NCBI GenBank assembly: GCA_963770485.1
Contig: CAVYPX010000002.1
Coordinates: 1-64,000, forward strand
Direction: 5' to 3'
Length of the DNA stretch: 64,000 nucleotides
Origin: CAVVEC01 sp963770485
GTDB taxonomy: Bacteria; Acidobacteriota; Terriglobia; Terriglobales; Acidobacteriaceae
Of the stretch, positions 16,073-25,182 are shown piece by piece. Position numbers and translations under genes: made by a program. Numbering within the stretch: position 1 is the first letter of the stretch; every line of letters starts with the position of its first letter. The notes below the pieces were generated by a model. That model saw nothing but the letters and a program-made list of their open reading frames with translations. It was not told where the DNA came from and did not search any database.

Positions 16073-17650
16073 GTGGTGCCTGCTGGCGTCCAGATTGAAA
16101 CACGGCGGATCATGTCGGTCAATCCCGCCACAGGCGAGGTTTTGCGCCAGTTCGAATGCGCGACCGAAAGTGAAATTCACCAGGCAGTGGCCCGGGCCCG
16201 CGCTGCCCAGTTCGACTGGAATGCAGGCGGAGTGGGGAAGCGCATTGCCATCCTGCGCGATTTTCAGCGCCTGCTTCATGAGAGGAAATCTGACATCGCG
16301 GCGCTGATTACGCGCGAAGCTGGCAAGCCATGCGTCGAAGCGCTGCTAACTGAAGTGCTGGTCGTACTCGACGCTGCCCGCTTCTGCACCGAAAACGCTT
16401 ACGGGTTCTTGCGCGAGCAGCCGCTTCCACACGGCAATCTGGCCATGAAGACGAAGGCCGGACGTATCCTGCGCGAAACCTACGGCGTAATCGGGATCAT
16501 TTCCCCGTGGAACTATCCCTTTTCCATTCCAGCGACGGAATCGCTTTCCGCGCTCGTGACTGGGAATGCCGTCGTGTTGAAGCCGTCGGAACTGACCTCG
16601 CTGACTGCGCTGGAATTGTCGTCCTTGCTGCATGCAGCCGGTGTCCCGCGAGATGTCTTCCAGATTCTGGTAGGCGATGGAGCCTGCGGCGCTGCGCTGA
16701 TCAATTCCGAGATCGACAAGCTGGTCTTCACCGGAAGTTTGGCCACGGGCAAGCGCATCGCGCAGGCTGCTGCCACCCGCTTGCTGCCGGTGGTTCTGGA
16801 ACTCGGCGGAAAAGATCCCATGCTGGTGCTTGACGACGCAGACCTGGACGTCGCCTCCAGTGGCGCGGTCTGGGGCGCATTCGTGAACGCCGGACAGGCT
16901 TGTCTTTCGGTTGAGCGCTGCTACGTGCATCGCAGCCTGTACGAACCGTTTCTCCAAGCCTGCGTGCGCAAGGCCAGGCAACTGCGGGTGGGCAACGGGG
17001 TGGATCCGCAAACCGATGTCGGGCCGCTAATCCACGAACGGCAATTACGGAACCTGGAATTGCATGTGGAAGATGCCCGCACGCAGGGAGCGCGCGTGCT
17101 CACCGGAGGCTCACGGCTGAAAGAGCTTGGCCCGAATTTCTACGCGCCCACCGTGCTGGCCGATGTCACGCACGAAATGCGCATCATGCGCGAGGAGACG
17201 TTCGGCCCGCTGCTCCCGGTAATGCCGTTTGACACGGATGATGCGGCAATTCAATTGGCCAATGACTCGGAGTACGGCCTCGGGGCCAGTGTTTGGACCC
17301 GCGCTCGCGCTCGCGGAGAGTCCTTGGCCAGGCGCATCCACGCTGGCACAGTGATGGTGAACGACGCCGTCTCCTGCTTCGGCATCAGCGAAGCTCCTCA
17401 TGGTGGGGTCAAGTCGAGCGGCGTCGGGCGCACGCACGGACGTTTTGGGATGGAGGAAATGGTCCGGATCAAGTACCTGGACTCCGATCGCCTTCCCTGG
17501 ATGAAGAAAGTCTGGTGGTACGCATATGGCGAGGCATTCGGCAGGCAGATGGAAGGCTTCGTCGATTCGATGTTCGCGCGGAGATTAGGGCAACGATTGC
17601 GGGGAGCGCTGCGGTCGGCAGGAGTGATCCGACGCAAGGGCAGGCTTTAG
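16073..17650 (+). CDS. NAD(P)-dependent aldehyde dehydrogenase
   Basis: A 525-residue aldehyde dehydrogenase that oxidises an aldehyde to its acid. The general-base Glu is in LELGGKDPMLVLDDAD, the nucleophilic Cys in NAGQACLSVERCYV, and the cofactor-binding stretch in GIISPWNYPFSIPATES and FTGSLATGKRI. The C-terminal 50 residues (WMKKVWWYAYGEAFGRQ and onward) extend past the catalytic domain and look amphipathic, as in some class-3 or membrane-associated ALDHs. Start is uncertain: GTG at 16073 or 16076, or the ATG at 16112 (MSVNPATGEVL), which matches family N-termini well. Substrate is not identifiable. Confidence 0.9.
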   Translation: MVPAGVQIETRRIMSVNPATGEVLRQFECATESEIHQAVARARAAQFDWNAGGVGKRIAILRDFQRLLHERKSDIAALITREAGKPCVEALLTEVLVVLDAARFCTENAYGFLREQPLPHGNLAMKTKAGRILRETYGVIGIISPWNYPFSIPATESLSALVTGNAVVLKPSELTSLTALELSSLLHAAGVPRDVFQILVGDGACGAALINSEIDKLVFTGSLATGKRIAQAAATRLLPVVLELGGKDPMLVLDDADLDVASSGAVWGAFVNAGQACLSVERCYVHRSLYEPFLQACVRKARQLRVGNGVDPQTDVGPLIHERQLRNLELHVEDARTQGARVLTGGSRLKELGPNFYAPTVLADVTHEMRIMREETFGPLLPVMPFDTDDAAIQLANDSEYGLGASVWTRARARGESLARRIHAGTVMVNDAVSCFGISEAPHGGVKSSGVGRTHGRFGMEEMVRIKYLDSDRLPWMKKVWWYAYGEAFGRQMEGFVDSMFARRLGQRLRGALRSAGVIRRKGRL

Positions 17651-17808
17651 CATGGCAATCGCAGATCCGAAGCGTGAATTACTACGCCACACCCGCCCTA
17701 CGCAATCCACCCCAGAAACGGCTAAACTAATTCTTTGGGCGAGTGGCGCCCCTCCGGCTTGGTTCTCACCGCCCGAGCGCCGCATCTATTAACTCAGGAA
17801 GGCATTCT

Positions 17809-20505
17809 ATGAATAGCTTTGGCAGCCGTTCCAGCCTCCGCGTTGACGGTCATGACTGCGAAATTTACCGCATCGACGCGCTTGATAAGCAGGGCATTTC
17901 GACCAAGCATCTCCCTTTTTCGCTGCGCATTCTTTTGGAAAACTTGCTGCGCACCGAAGATGGCCGCAATGTGACCAAAGCGGATATTCGCGCTCTGGCG
18001 GGATGGAAGAGCAAGGCGAAGCCGGACAAAGAAATTGCCTTCACCCCGAGCCGCGTGTTAATGCAGGATTTCACCGGCGTCCCGGCCGTTGTGGATCTGG
18101 CCGCCATGCGCGATGCGATGAAGCGCCTCTCTGGTGATCCGGCTTTGATCAATCCCTTGCAGCCCGCCGAACTGGTCATCGACCATTCCGTGCAGGTCGA
18201 TCAATTCGGCACTCCGAACGCGTTCCAGTTCAATGCCGAACTTGAATTCCTGCGCAACAAAGAACGTTACGCGTTTCTGCGCTGGGGACAGACGGCGTTT
18301 CGCAATCTGGCAATCGTGCCGCCCGATACCGGCATCGTGCACCAGGTGAACCTCGAATATCTGGCTCGCGTAGTTTTTGTGGACGAAAAGAAAACCGCTT
18401 ATCCCGATACCCTGGTAGGCACCGATTCCCACACCACCATGATCAACGGCCTGGGCGTGCTGGGCTGGGGCGTGGGCGGAATCGAAGCGGAGGCCGCCAT
18501 GCTGGGGCAGCCGGTTTCCATGCTCATCCCGCAAGTGGTGGGCGTGAAGCTCACCGGCAAGCTGCACGAGGGAGCCACCGCTACCGACCTCGTGTTAACC
18601 ATCACCGAGATGCTGCGCAAGCATGGCGTGGTCGGAAAGTTCGTCGAGTATTTTGGCCCTGGGCTGCAAGAGTTGCCCTTGGCCGACCGCGCCACCATCG
18701 GCAACATGTCTCCAGAATACGGCGCCACCTGCGGCATCTTTCCCGTTGATAAAGAGACGCTGGCATACTTGCGCCTGACCGGGCGCTCGGAAGAGCAGAT
18801 CGCGTTGGTCGAATCTTATTGCCGCGAGCAAGGATTGTTTCACGACGAGAGGACGCCGGAGGCGGAGTATTCCGAGCTTCTGTCGCTCGATCTCGCGACC
18901 GTGGAATCCAGCCTGGCCGGCCCCAAGCGTCCGCAGGATCGTGTGCCGCTCTCCCAGGCGCGCGACTCGTTTGAGCAGGCCTTGCCCTCGTTGATCAAGC
19001 CGGGCAAGGGCGCGGCGAAACCAACCGAGAGTGCCTCCGGCAATGGGCATCTTCACCACGGCAGCGTCGTCATAGCTGCCATCACCAGCTGCACGAACAC
19101 GTCGAACCCTTCCGTAATGGTTGCTGCCGGATTGCTGGCCAAGAAGGCAGTGGAGCGCGGTCTGCAAGTTCCTTCCTGGGTGAAGACTTCGCTGGCCCCG
19201 GGCTCGAAAGTTGTCCGCGATTATCTGGAGCGCGCCGGTCTGACCGCGTACCTGGAAAAACTGAAATTCCACATTGTCGGTTACGGCTGCACCACCTGCA
19301 TTGGGAATTCCGGCCCGCTGCCGGAGGCGATTTCCAAAGCAATTGATGAAAACAATCTGGTAGTGGCGTCGGTGCTTTCCGGCAATCGCAACTTCGAAGG
19401 ACGCATCAATCCTGATGTTCGCGCCAACTACCTCATGTCGCCGCCGCTGGTGGTGGCGTTTGCGTTGGCGGGACGTATCGACTTGGACCTGCGCAAGGAT
19501 GCCATCGCGCAAGACAAGAACGGCAAGCCGGTTTACCTCGCCGACATCTGGCCGTCACGCAGTGAAGTGGAAGAAGCTATCAAGAAGTCGATTTCCTCCG
19601 AGATGTTCCGCCACAGCTACGGTGAGGTTTATCACGGCGACGATCGCTGGCGCTCCTTGCCCGTGCCCAAGGGCGACACTTACGCCTGGGAGGAAGATTC
19701 CACCTACATTCGCCAAGCCCCCTACTTCGATGGCATGACCGTGAAACCCGGCGCCGTTGAAGAAATCAGAAATGCGCGCGTGCTGGCGGTGCTGGGCGAT
19801 AGCGTCACCACCGATCACATTTCGCCTGCAGGCTCGATCAAGAAAGACAGCCCGGCGGGAAAGTATTTGATCGAGCACGGCGTCAAGCCCGCGGATTTCA
19901 ATTCCTACGGCTCGCGCCGCGGCAATCATGAAGTCATGGTGCGCGGCACTTTCGCGAACGTGCGACTGCGCAACAAAATGGTTCCGAATCTTGAGGGCGG
20001 ATTCACGCGTCACCTGCCCGACGGCGCCGAGATGACCATCTTCGAGGCTTCCGAAAAATACCTTGCCGAACAGGTTCCGCTCGTGATCATCGCGGGCAAA
20101 GAATATGGCTCCGGCTCCTCGCGGGACTGGGCGGCGAAAGGGCCGCGCCTGCTCGGTGTGCGCGCCGTCATCGCGGAAAGCTATGAGCGCATCCATCGCT
20201 CGAATCTGGTGGGGATGGGCGTTCTCCCTTTGCAATTTGCCGAGGGAGAGAGTGCGCAGTCACTCGGCTTGACCGGCGAAGAAGTATTCGAAATCAACGG
20301 AATTCGCGAGGCGGTCGAGAACTTCAAACCTGGACGCCAGGTGAAAGTCCGCGCCACAGCCGACGGCAAGACCAAAGAATTCAAAGCTCTGGTGCGGATC
20401 GACACACCGCAGGAAGCCCAGTACTACGCGAACGGCGGCATTCTGCAGTTCGTGCTAAGGCAGTTGCTGGCAGGAAAGCCTAAGCCCGAAGCGGTCACGG
20501 CCTAA
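17809..20505 (+). CDS. acnA: Aconitate hydratase A
   Basis: A cytosolic aconitase of 898 residues that interconverts citrate and isocitrate in the TCA cycle. The three [4Fe-4S] cysteines are seen in ITSCTNTSNPSVM and YGCTTCIGNSGPL. Substrate and swivel-domain motifs appear as GTDSHTTMINGLGVLGWG, GDSVTTDHISPAG and KEYGSGSSRDWAAKGP. Start at the ATG at 17809 follows a clear AGGAAGG; a longer frame to 17743 is not needed. It stands alone on the plus strand and is followed by a small cupin gene. Confidence 0.97.
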   Translation: MNSFGSRSSLRVDGHDCEIYRIDALDKQGISTKHLPFSLRILLENLLRTEDGRNVTKADIRALAGWKSKAKPDKEIAFTPSRVLMQDFTGVPAVVDLAAMRDAMKRLSGDPALINPLQPAELVIDHSVQVDQFGTPNAFQFNAELEFLRNKERYAFLRWGQTAFRNLAIVPPDTGIVHQVNLEYLARVVFVDEKKTAYPDTLVGTDSHTTMINGLGVLGWGVGGIEAEAAMLGQPVSMLIPQVVGVKLTGKLHEGATATDLVLTITEMLRKHGVVGKFVEYFGPGLQELPLADRATIGNMSPEYGATCGIFPVDKETLAYLRLTGRSEEQIALVESYCREQGLFHDERTPEAEYSELLSLDLATVESSLAGPKRPQDRVPLSQARDSFEQALPSLIKPGKGAAKPTESASGNGHLHHGSVVIAAITSCTNTSNPSVMVAAGLLAKKAVERGLQVPSWVKTSLAPGSKVVRDYLERAGLTAYLEKLKFHIVGYGCTTCIGNSGPLPEAISKAIDENNLVVASVLSGNRNFEGRINPDVRANYLMSPPLVVAFALAGRIDLDLRKDAIAQDKNGKPVYLADIWPSRSEVEEAIKKSISSEMFRHSYGEVYHGDDRWRSLPVPKGDTYAWEEDSTYIRQAPYFDGMTVKPGAVEEIRNARVLAVLGDSVTTDHISPAGSIKKDSPAGKYLIEHGVKPADFNSYGSRRGNHEVMVRGTFANVRLRNKMVPNLEGGFTRHLPDGAEMTIFEASEKYLAEQVPLVIIAGKEYGSGSSRDWAAKGPRLLGVRAVIAESYERIHRSNLVGMGVLPLQFAEGESAQSLGLTGEEVFEINGIREAVENFKPGRQVKVRATADGKTKEFKALVRIDTPQEAQYYANGGILQFVLRQLLAGKPKPEAVTA

Positions 20506-20557
20506 AGCGGACTTATTGAACGGCCAGCGGTTCCATGCATCGACTCCCGAGGTAATC

Positions 20558-20929
20558 ATGGCAATGCTGGAAACAGTTCTGAAGCGTTTTGAAGAGCCCG
20601 ACGAAATACGGACGTTCGAAAAAGGAAAATTCGAACTCGTTCACATCGGGGGCATGACCATCGGCCGCGCGACATACCAGCCTGGCTGGAAGTGGTCCGT
20701 CCATGTCGGCCCCAGCGTGGGCGCGTCCCGCTGCAACGTCGAGCACGTTGGATTGGTGCTTTCCGGTTGCGCTACGGCCGCGATCGAGAACGGACCCGTC
20801 CACGAACTCCGCGCCGGCTCGCTCTTCTACATTCCACCCGGACCTCCGGGTCACGATAGTTGGGTGGTGGGTGACGCGCCCTACGTCTCGCTGCACTTCC
20901 TCGGCGCAGAGCACTACGCAAATAAGTAG
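20558..20929 (+). CDS. Small cupin-domain protein
   Basis: A single-domain cupin of about 123 residues. The double-stranded beta-helix is recognisable from GWKWSVHVGP, VEHVGLVLSG, HELRAGSLFYIPPGPPGHDSW and PYVSLHFLGAEHY. Several His residues could bind a metal, but the classic first cupin motif (GxxxxHxHxxxxE) is incomplete. Function is unknown; such proteins often sense or modify small molecules. ATG at 20558 is preceded by GAGG; a start at 20564 is also possible. It sits 52 nt after acnA and may be cotranscribed. Confidence 0.75.
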   Translation: MAMLETVLKRFEEPDEIRTFEKGKFELVHIGGMTIGRATYQPGWKWSVHVGPSVGASRCNVEHVGLVLSGCATAAIENGPVHELRAGSLFYIPPGPPGHDSWVVGDAPYVSLHFLGAEHYANK

Positions 20930-20983
20930 GATTCACCTGAAAGCTGAAATCCCCAACTCGGGCAGGACTATGATCTCCTAGGC

Positions 20984-21436
20984 CTACCTGGCTCTTGCTT
21001 CCGAATCCAGCAGAATCGTTACCGGCCCGTCGTTCACCAACTCCACCTGCATCATTTCCTGAAACCGGCCGGTCTCGCACGGCAGACCGGCAGCGCGGAT
21101 GCGTTCCACAAAATATTCATAAAGTTGGCGAGCGCGTTCGGGCGGAGCGGCCGCATCGAAAGATGGCCGCTTTCCGCGACGAACATCGCCGTAGAGTGTG
21201 AACTGCGAGACCACCAGAATCCCGCCACCGACCGCGGCCGCGTCCAGATTCATCTTGCCGTTTTCGTCTTCGAAGACCCGCAGCCCGGCGATCTTGTCGG
21301 CCAGGTAATTGGCGTCGGCTTCGCTGTCGGTAGCACCAACGCCAAGCAACACTACGAGTCCGCATCCGATTTTGCCCGCAATCTCTCCGTTTACTGTCAC
21401 CTGAGCCCGGCTGACCCGTTGCACCACGGCACGCAT
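20984..21436 (-). CDS. dtd: D-aminoacyl-tRNA deacylase
   Basis: DTD removes D-amino acids, and glycine wrongly attached to tRNA-Ala, from tRNAs. The 150-residue product starts MRAVVQRVSRAQV and has the two signature stretches VVSQFTLYGDVRRG (family SQF) and VELVNDGPVTILLD (family GPVT, cross-subunit cis-Pro), plus KRPSFDAAAPP. ATG at 21436 is chosen over an upstream in-frame TTG at 21445 because of the conserved N-terminus. It is convergent with the cupin gene. Confidence 0.95.
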   Translation of the reverse strand: MRAVVQRVSRAQVTVNGEIAGKIGCGLVVLLGVGATDSEADANYLADKIAGLRVFEDENGKMNLDAAAVGGGILVVSQFTLYGDVRRGKRPSFDAAAPPERARQLYEYFVERIRAAGLPCETGRFQEMMQVELVNDGPVTILLDSEARAR

Positions 21437-21480
21437 ACTTTGCAACCTGTTGGTAGTCTCCTAATCCTAAGTCTAGGTTT

Positions 21481-21587
21481 TCTTAGCGATCTTTGCGAAC
21501 CCTTGCGTTCTTTGCGGTCAAAAGCTTTGCGGTCAAAAGCTCTTAACCGCGAAGTGCGCCAAGAATCGCTAAGAGCGCAAAGAAAGC
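21481..21587. repeat. Inverted repeat pair of TTTGCGGTCAAAAGC/GCGCAAAG type, with a tandem duplication
   Basis: The left half (21481-21540) reads CTTAGCGATCTTTGCGAACC and continues with a perfect tandem copy of TTTGCGGTCAAAAGC. The right half (21541-21587) has the reverse-complement words GCGCCAAGAATCGCTAAGAG and GCGCAAAG. It sits between dtd and the first acyl-carrier-protein gene. Confidence 0.75.
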
Positions 21588-21807
21588 ATTCCAAACCTTG
21601 AAGGGCTCAGCCCATGCCCCACCGCGTATCTCTCGAGGACATCCCTCCGGCCCCGCCGTTGACCCCGGCAACGGCCAGCCGTTAGGATTCAGTTTAGCGT
21701 TTTCAGAGCCGTCCATCGGCGGGTTCTCTGGACCCTCCTTTACACCGATTCGTGCGGGCCAGTACACTACTCATTCTCGATTGGAGCCAGGAAAGGCGAG
21801 GATTCTT

Positions 21808-22059
21808 ATGGCCGTTGCAGCGAGAAAAGAAATCGCGGAAAAAGTCAAACAGATCGTCGGTGAGCAACTGGGGGTCGACGAGTCCGAGGTCACGCCCAGT
21901 GCTTCGTTCGTAGATGATTTAGGAGCGGATTCGCTGGATCAGGTCGAACTGGTGATGGCGCTCGAGGAGGCCTTCGACTTGGAGATATCCGACGAAGATG
22001 CAGAAAAGATCCTCACCGTGCAGGACGCCATCGACTACATTGATAAGCACGCAAAGTGA
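21808..22059 (+). CDS. acpP: Acyl carrier protein (copy 1)
   Basis: An 83-residue acidic acyl carrier protein. The phosphopantetheine-attachment Ser is in the classic DSL motif, LGADSLDQVEL, about residue 41. The four-helix pattern of a fatty-acid ACP is complete, and the protein is normal in length. The start ATG at 21808 follows AAAGGCGAGG. It is the first of two adjacent ACP genes upstream of fabF and presumably carries growing acyl chains in type II fatty-acid synthesis. AcpS at 30293 would modify it. Confidence 0.93.
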   Translation: MAVAARKEIAEKVKQIVGEQLGVDESEVTPSASFVDDLGADSLDQVELVMALEEAFDLEISDEDAEKILTVQDAIDYIDKHAK

Positions 22060-22077
22060 GCAAGGAATCGACTTTCA

Positions 22078-22093
22078 GCCGAGCCTGCTCGGC
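22078..22093 (+). repeat. Hairpin between the two ACP genes
   Basis: GCCGAG CCTG CTCGGC forms a 6-bp stem with a 4-nt loop, followed by a second GC-rich inverted repeat (GGCCG...CGGCC at about 22091-22111). There is no T-tract, so it may tune the ratio of the two ACPs by partial termination or mRNA processing. The same GCCGAG/CTCGGC palindrome recurs at 40365-40376 and 46175-46191. Confidence 0.5.
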
Positions 22094-22175
22094 CGGACCG
22101 CCCGGAGCGGCCGTCCCCGCGTGAGCCCGGGCAGGTCCATTGCTGTCCCCAGATACGAATTCGCAAGGAGAACTC

Positions 22176-22421
22176 ATGGCAGCCGTTGATGAAAAAGTGA
22201 AACAGATCATTGTGGAACAACTGGGAGTGGACGAGGCCGAAGTGACTTCCAATGCCTCGTTCGTGGACGACCTGGGCGCCGATTCGCTGGACACGGTCGA
22301 ACTGGTCATGGCCTTCGAGGAGGCCTTTGAGATCGAAATCCCCGACGAGGATGCCGAAAAGATCCGTACCGTGCAGGACGCCATCGATTACATCGGCAAG
22401 CACGCGAAAGGCGGGAAGTAG
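22176..22421 (+). CDS. acpP: Acyl carrier protein (copy 2)
   Basis: A second acyl carrier protein, 81 residues, with LGADSLDTVEL around the phosphopantetheine Ser. It is very similar to copy 1 (the VEQLGVDEAEVTSNASFVDD stretch differs at only a few places). ATG at 22176 has a near-ideal AAGGAG six bases upstream, much stronger than that of copy 1. Its TAG stop is immediately followed by the TTG start of fabF, so translation is coupled, and this is probably the main fatty-acid ACP. Confidence 0.94.
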   Translation: MAAVDEKVKQIIVEQLGVDEAEVTSNASFVDDLGADSLDTVELVMAFEEAFEIEIPDEDAEKIRTVQDAIDYIGKHAKGGK

Positions 22422-23663
22422 TTGGCGCGACGGGTCGTAGTCACTGGCATTGGGCTGGTTTGCGGGGTGGGCAACACCACGGAAGAGGTGTGGAGGAACC
22501 TGCTTGCCGGCAAGAGCGGTGTGGGGCGGATCACGCAATTTGATGCCTCCCAGTTCGCTTGCCAGATCGCAGCCGAAGTCAAACATTTCGACCCGCTGCA
22601 ATTCATCGAAAAAAAAGAGCTGAAGAAGATGGGACGCTTCATCCACCTGGCCCTGGCGGCCGCCGATGAAGCCATGAAAGCCTCCGGGCTGGAAGTTACG
22701 CCCGAGATTTCAGATCGCACGGGCGTGCACATCGGATCGGGAATCGGCGGGTTCGATGTGATTGAGCGCGAGCATCTGAACCTGCTGCATGGCGGTCCGC
22801 GCAAAATCTCCCCATTTTTCATTCCGGCCTCGATTGTCAATCTGGCCGCCGGGCACGTCAGCATCCGCTACAACGCTAAGGGTCCCAACGAGGCCACATG
22901 CACGGCTTGCACCTCCAGCGCGCATTCGGTTGGAGATGCTTACAAGATCATCGCGCGCTGCGATGCCGATGTGATGATCGCAGGCGGCACCGAAGCCGCA
23001 ATCACTCCCATGGGCGTGGGCGGATTCGCGGCCATGCGCGCGCTTTCCACACGCAACGATGCGCCCGAGAAGGCCAGCCGCCCGTGGGACTCGGGACGCG
23101 ACGGATTCGTCATTGGCGAGGGCGCCGGAATCCTGATTCTGGAAGAACTGGAATTCGCCCGCCGTCGAGGAGCCCGGATTCTGGCTGAAATCGTTGGCTA
23201 CGGTATGTCCGGCGACGCCCACCACATCACCCAGCCGGCCGAGAACGGCGATGGCGCCTACCGCGTGATGCTCAATACTCTGAACGACGCCAAAGTGCAA
23301 ACCGAGCAGGTGGACTACATCAATGCCCACGGCACTTCGACCGATATCGGCGATAAGCTGGAAACAGTCGCCATTAAGCGCGCCTTCGGTGACCACGCCT
23401 ACAAGCTTGCGGTGAGTTCGACGAAGTCCATGACGGGGCATCTGCTGGGCGGGGCGGGCGGACTCGAAGCCGGCATCACCGTGCTGGCGCTCCGCGACCA
23501 GATGGTGCCGCCTACCATCAACCTTGACAACCCCGATCCGGAATGCGATCTGGATTACGTGCCCAACCACCCCCGAAAAGCGGAACTGGCGTACGCCATG
23601 TCCAATTCGTTCGGCTTTGGCGGGACCAACGGAGCGCTGCTGTTCCGCCGCTGGGTGGAATAA
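22422..23663 (+). CDS. fabF: Beta-ketoacyl-ACP synthase II
   Basis: A 413-residue KAS II condensing enzyme that elongates acyl-ACP with malonyl-ACP. The Cys-His-His triad is visible: ATCTACTSSAHSVGDAY, INAHGTSTDIGDKLE and STKSMTGHLLGGAGGLEAG. The C-terminal NSFGFGGTNGALLF is typical. It starts at TTG 22422, directly abutting the ACP stop, with GGCGGGAAG just upstream. No other fab gene follows; 600 nt without a clear gene come next. Confidence 0.95.
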   Translation: MARRVVVTGIGLVCGVGNTTEEVWRNLLAGKSGVGRITQFDASQFACQIAAEVKHFDPLQFIEKKELKKMGRFIHLALAAADEAMKASGLEVTPEISDRTGVHIGSGIGGFDVIEREHLNLLHGGPRKISPFFIPASIVNLAAGHVSIRYNAKGPNEATCTACTSSAHSVGDAYKIIARCDADVMIAGGTEAAITPMGVGGFAAMRALSTRNDAPEKASRPWDSGRDGFVIGEGAGILILEELEFARRRGARILAEIVGYGMSGDAHHITQPAENGDGAYRVMLNTLNDAKVQTEQVDYINAHGTSTDIGDKLETVAIKRAFGDHAYKLAVSSTKSMTGHLLGGAGGLEAGITVLALRDQMVPPTINLDNPDPECDLDYVPNHPRKAELAYAMSNSFGFGGTNGALLFRRWVE

Positions 23664-24290
23664 CCGATGCGGCCCTTGGGCGCCAGAAAACTCCTGAGCA
23701 ACGTGGAAGGGTACACTTCAGTGTGTGTGTGAGAACTGCTTCCTGGGTTGCGTGGTGGAATGGAGTGCAACAATTCAGCGAAGAGCGGGGTGCCGGCTGC
23801 CCCGTAAGATTCGTCTCAAAATGATTCGCTCCAAGCTAAGTTGTTGAACCTTCGTTCGGCGTCCATCCGGGAGTCAAAATGGCAGTCTGACCCTCGCGTA
23901 GAATGCCATTTAATTGCGTTTGGAGGCCCGTAGGACGACGATCAGGCCTCCGGACGACGTTTAGGTCGTCCTGCCATACAGAAGCCTGCCAGAGCAGTCC
24001 TGCGTCGAATATTATCTTTTGGCTATTGCAGGAGTTCCCGAATTGGAACAGTGATCGCTTGCGGCTCAAGCAACTGGATGCCGTAGGGCTGCTGCCGCTC
24101 GCGAAGAATAGAACCGGCTTCGGGCTCTACGATCGGTCCCGACTGTGGCGGGTTTCAGCAAGGACCGGAAGACAGGCCGTCAGTCCACCCCGGTAATTAC
24201 ACCTTGGTACCCAGGGATTGGCCTTCTATCTCCTTGCCAATGCTGATAATTGAGACAGAATAGACTTTCAGGAAGAAACCAGCCACGATC
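23664..24290. other. 627-nt region without a supported gene
   Basis: Short frames exist but show no recognisable protein features. Structure seen includes a 7-bp stem GGACGAC (23952-23958) with GTCGTCC (23965-23971) around a 6-nt loop, part of a longer palindromic tract with GGCCTCC and GGACGAC words, and a small ACACT/AGTGT inverted repeat near 23712. The GC-rich tract 24040-24190 has several potential stems. It could hold a small RNA or decayed sequence; nothing is certain. Confidence 0.5.
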
Positions 24291-24995
24291 ATGGATAAAC
24301 CCTCAGCCGTCGCCCCCATGCTCTCTACCAAGAAGGCGTCAGCCCGGGCGGCCCTCGTGGAGTTGAAGGAGCCGGCCCGCAGTGTGCTTGCGGAGTGCTT
24401 TCGGCAGTTTGGAGTGGAGCCTGTCGTTCTCGCCGCGGATGCAGCCGAACGCCTGAAAAAAGAGAAATTCGAAGCTTGCGTGGTGAAGCTTGGACCGGAA
24501 GCGCAAGCGGTCATGGACTCGGCGCGCACTTCGCCCTCGAACAGCCGGTTGGTGCTCTATGGCGTCGGGGGAAGCGCCCAGGATGCCATGCAGTATTCCA
24601 AGTACGGCATCAATGCCATTTTCCAGGAGCCGCTGGAGCGTCCTTCCGTCCTGAAACTCGTGCGTGCCACGCAAATGCTGGTGTTGCATGAATTGCGCCG
24701 TTACGTGCGCATCCCGGTGATCACGGAAGTTGGCGTGGTGACGACGGATAACCGGCTCACCGCAACCAGCATTGAACTCAGCTCCGGAGGCATGTCCATG
24801 CGGAGCGCCGAAGACGTTACAACCGGGCAGGTGGTAGAGATTTCCTTTGCCTTGCTGACCCTGCCCCGCATTTGGGTGCGCGGCACGGTGACTTGGCGCA
24901 ATAAGAGCGGCAAGACGCTGGGCGTCAGGTTCGACCAGCAGGACGAACGCCGCCTGCGCATCAAAGAGTGGGTGGACGGCTACCTCGAAGGCTAG
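24291..24995 (+). CDS. PilZ-domain protein with a degenerate receiver-like N-terminus
   Basis: A 234-residue cytoplasmic protein. The C-terminal half (about 135-230) is a PilZ domain, the c-di-GMP receptor fold: ELRRYVRIPV carries the RxxxR motif and SIELSSGGMSM carries a variant of (D/N)xSxxG with Glu in first place. The N-terminal 130 residues have a receiver-like alternation of strands and helices (VELKEPARSVLAECFRQF, LVLYGVGG, GINAIFQEPLERPSVLKLV) but no convincing phosphoacceptor Asp. It could link c-di-GMP, possibly made by the GGDEF protein at 35424, to motility or envelope functions; the partner is unknown. Confidence 0.82.
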   Translation: MDKPSAVAPMLSTKKASARAALVELKEPARSVLAECFRQFGVEPVVLAADAAERLKKEKFEACVVKLGPEAQAVMDSARTSPSNSRLVLYGVGGSAQDAMQYSKYGINAIFQEPLERPSVLKLVRATQMLVLHELRRYVRIPVITEVGVVTTDNRLTATSIELSSGGMSMRSAEDVTTGQVVEISFALLTLPRIWVRGTVTWRNKSGKTLGVRFDQQDERRLRIKEWVDGYLEG

Positions 24996-25050
24996 CGTCC
25001 GAGTCCGAAGCAGAAGTTACACCCCGCGTTTCGTTGTGCCGCTGAAAAAG

Positions 25051-25090
25051 CAGGTCCCTCCACTCCGCTTCGCTCCGGTCGGGATGACAA
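25051..25090. repeat. Dispersed repeat ending CGGTCGGGATGACAA
   Basis: The tract CAGGTCCCTCCACTCCGCTT and onward, ending CGGTCGGGATGACAA, resembles in reverse complement the TGTCATCCCGAGCGAGG tract at 4929. It probably represents a single copy of a dispersed family upstream of lipA. Confidence 0.5.
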
Positions 25091-25182
25091 CAATTTGCGG
25101 CCGAACTCAGAATCCCGACTTACTGGGGTGAAGGTGTCAACTCGCGCGAATCGTTGGCGGGAATGTAGAATCAAAAGCAACG

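Noticed and set aside
23903..24196. A 97-codon plus-strand frame in the gap after fabF
   Set aside because: It has no good start signal, crosses the palindromic tract and shows a composition rich in Arg and Ser typical of non-coding GC-rich frames.
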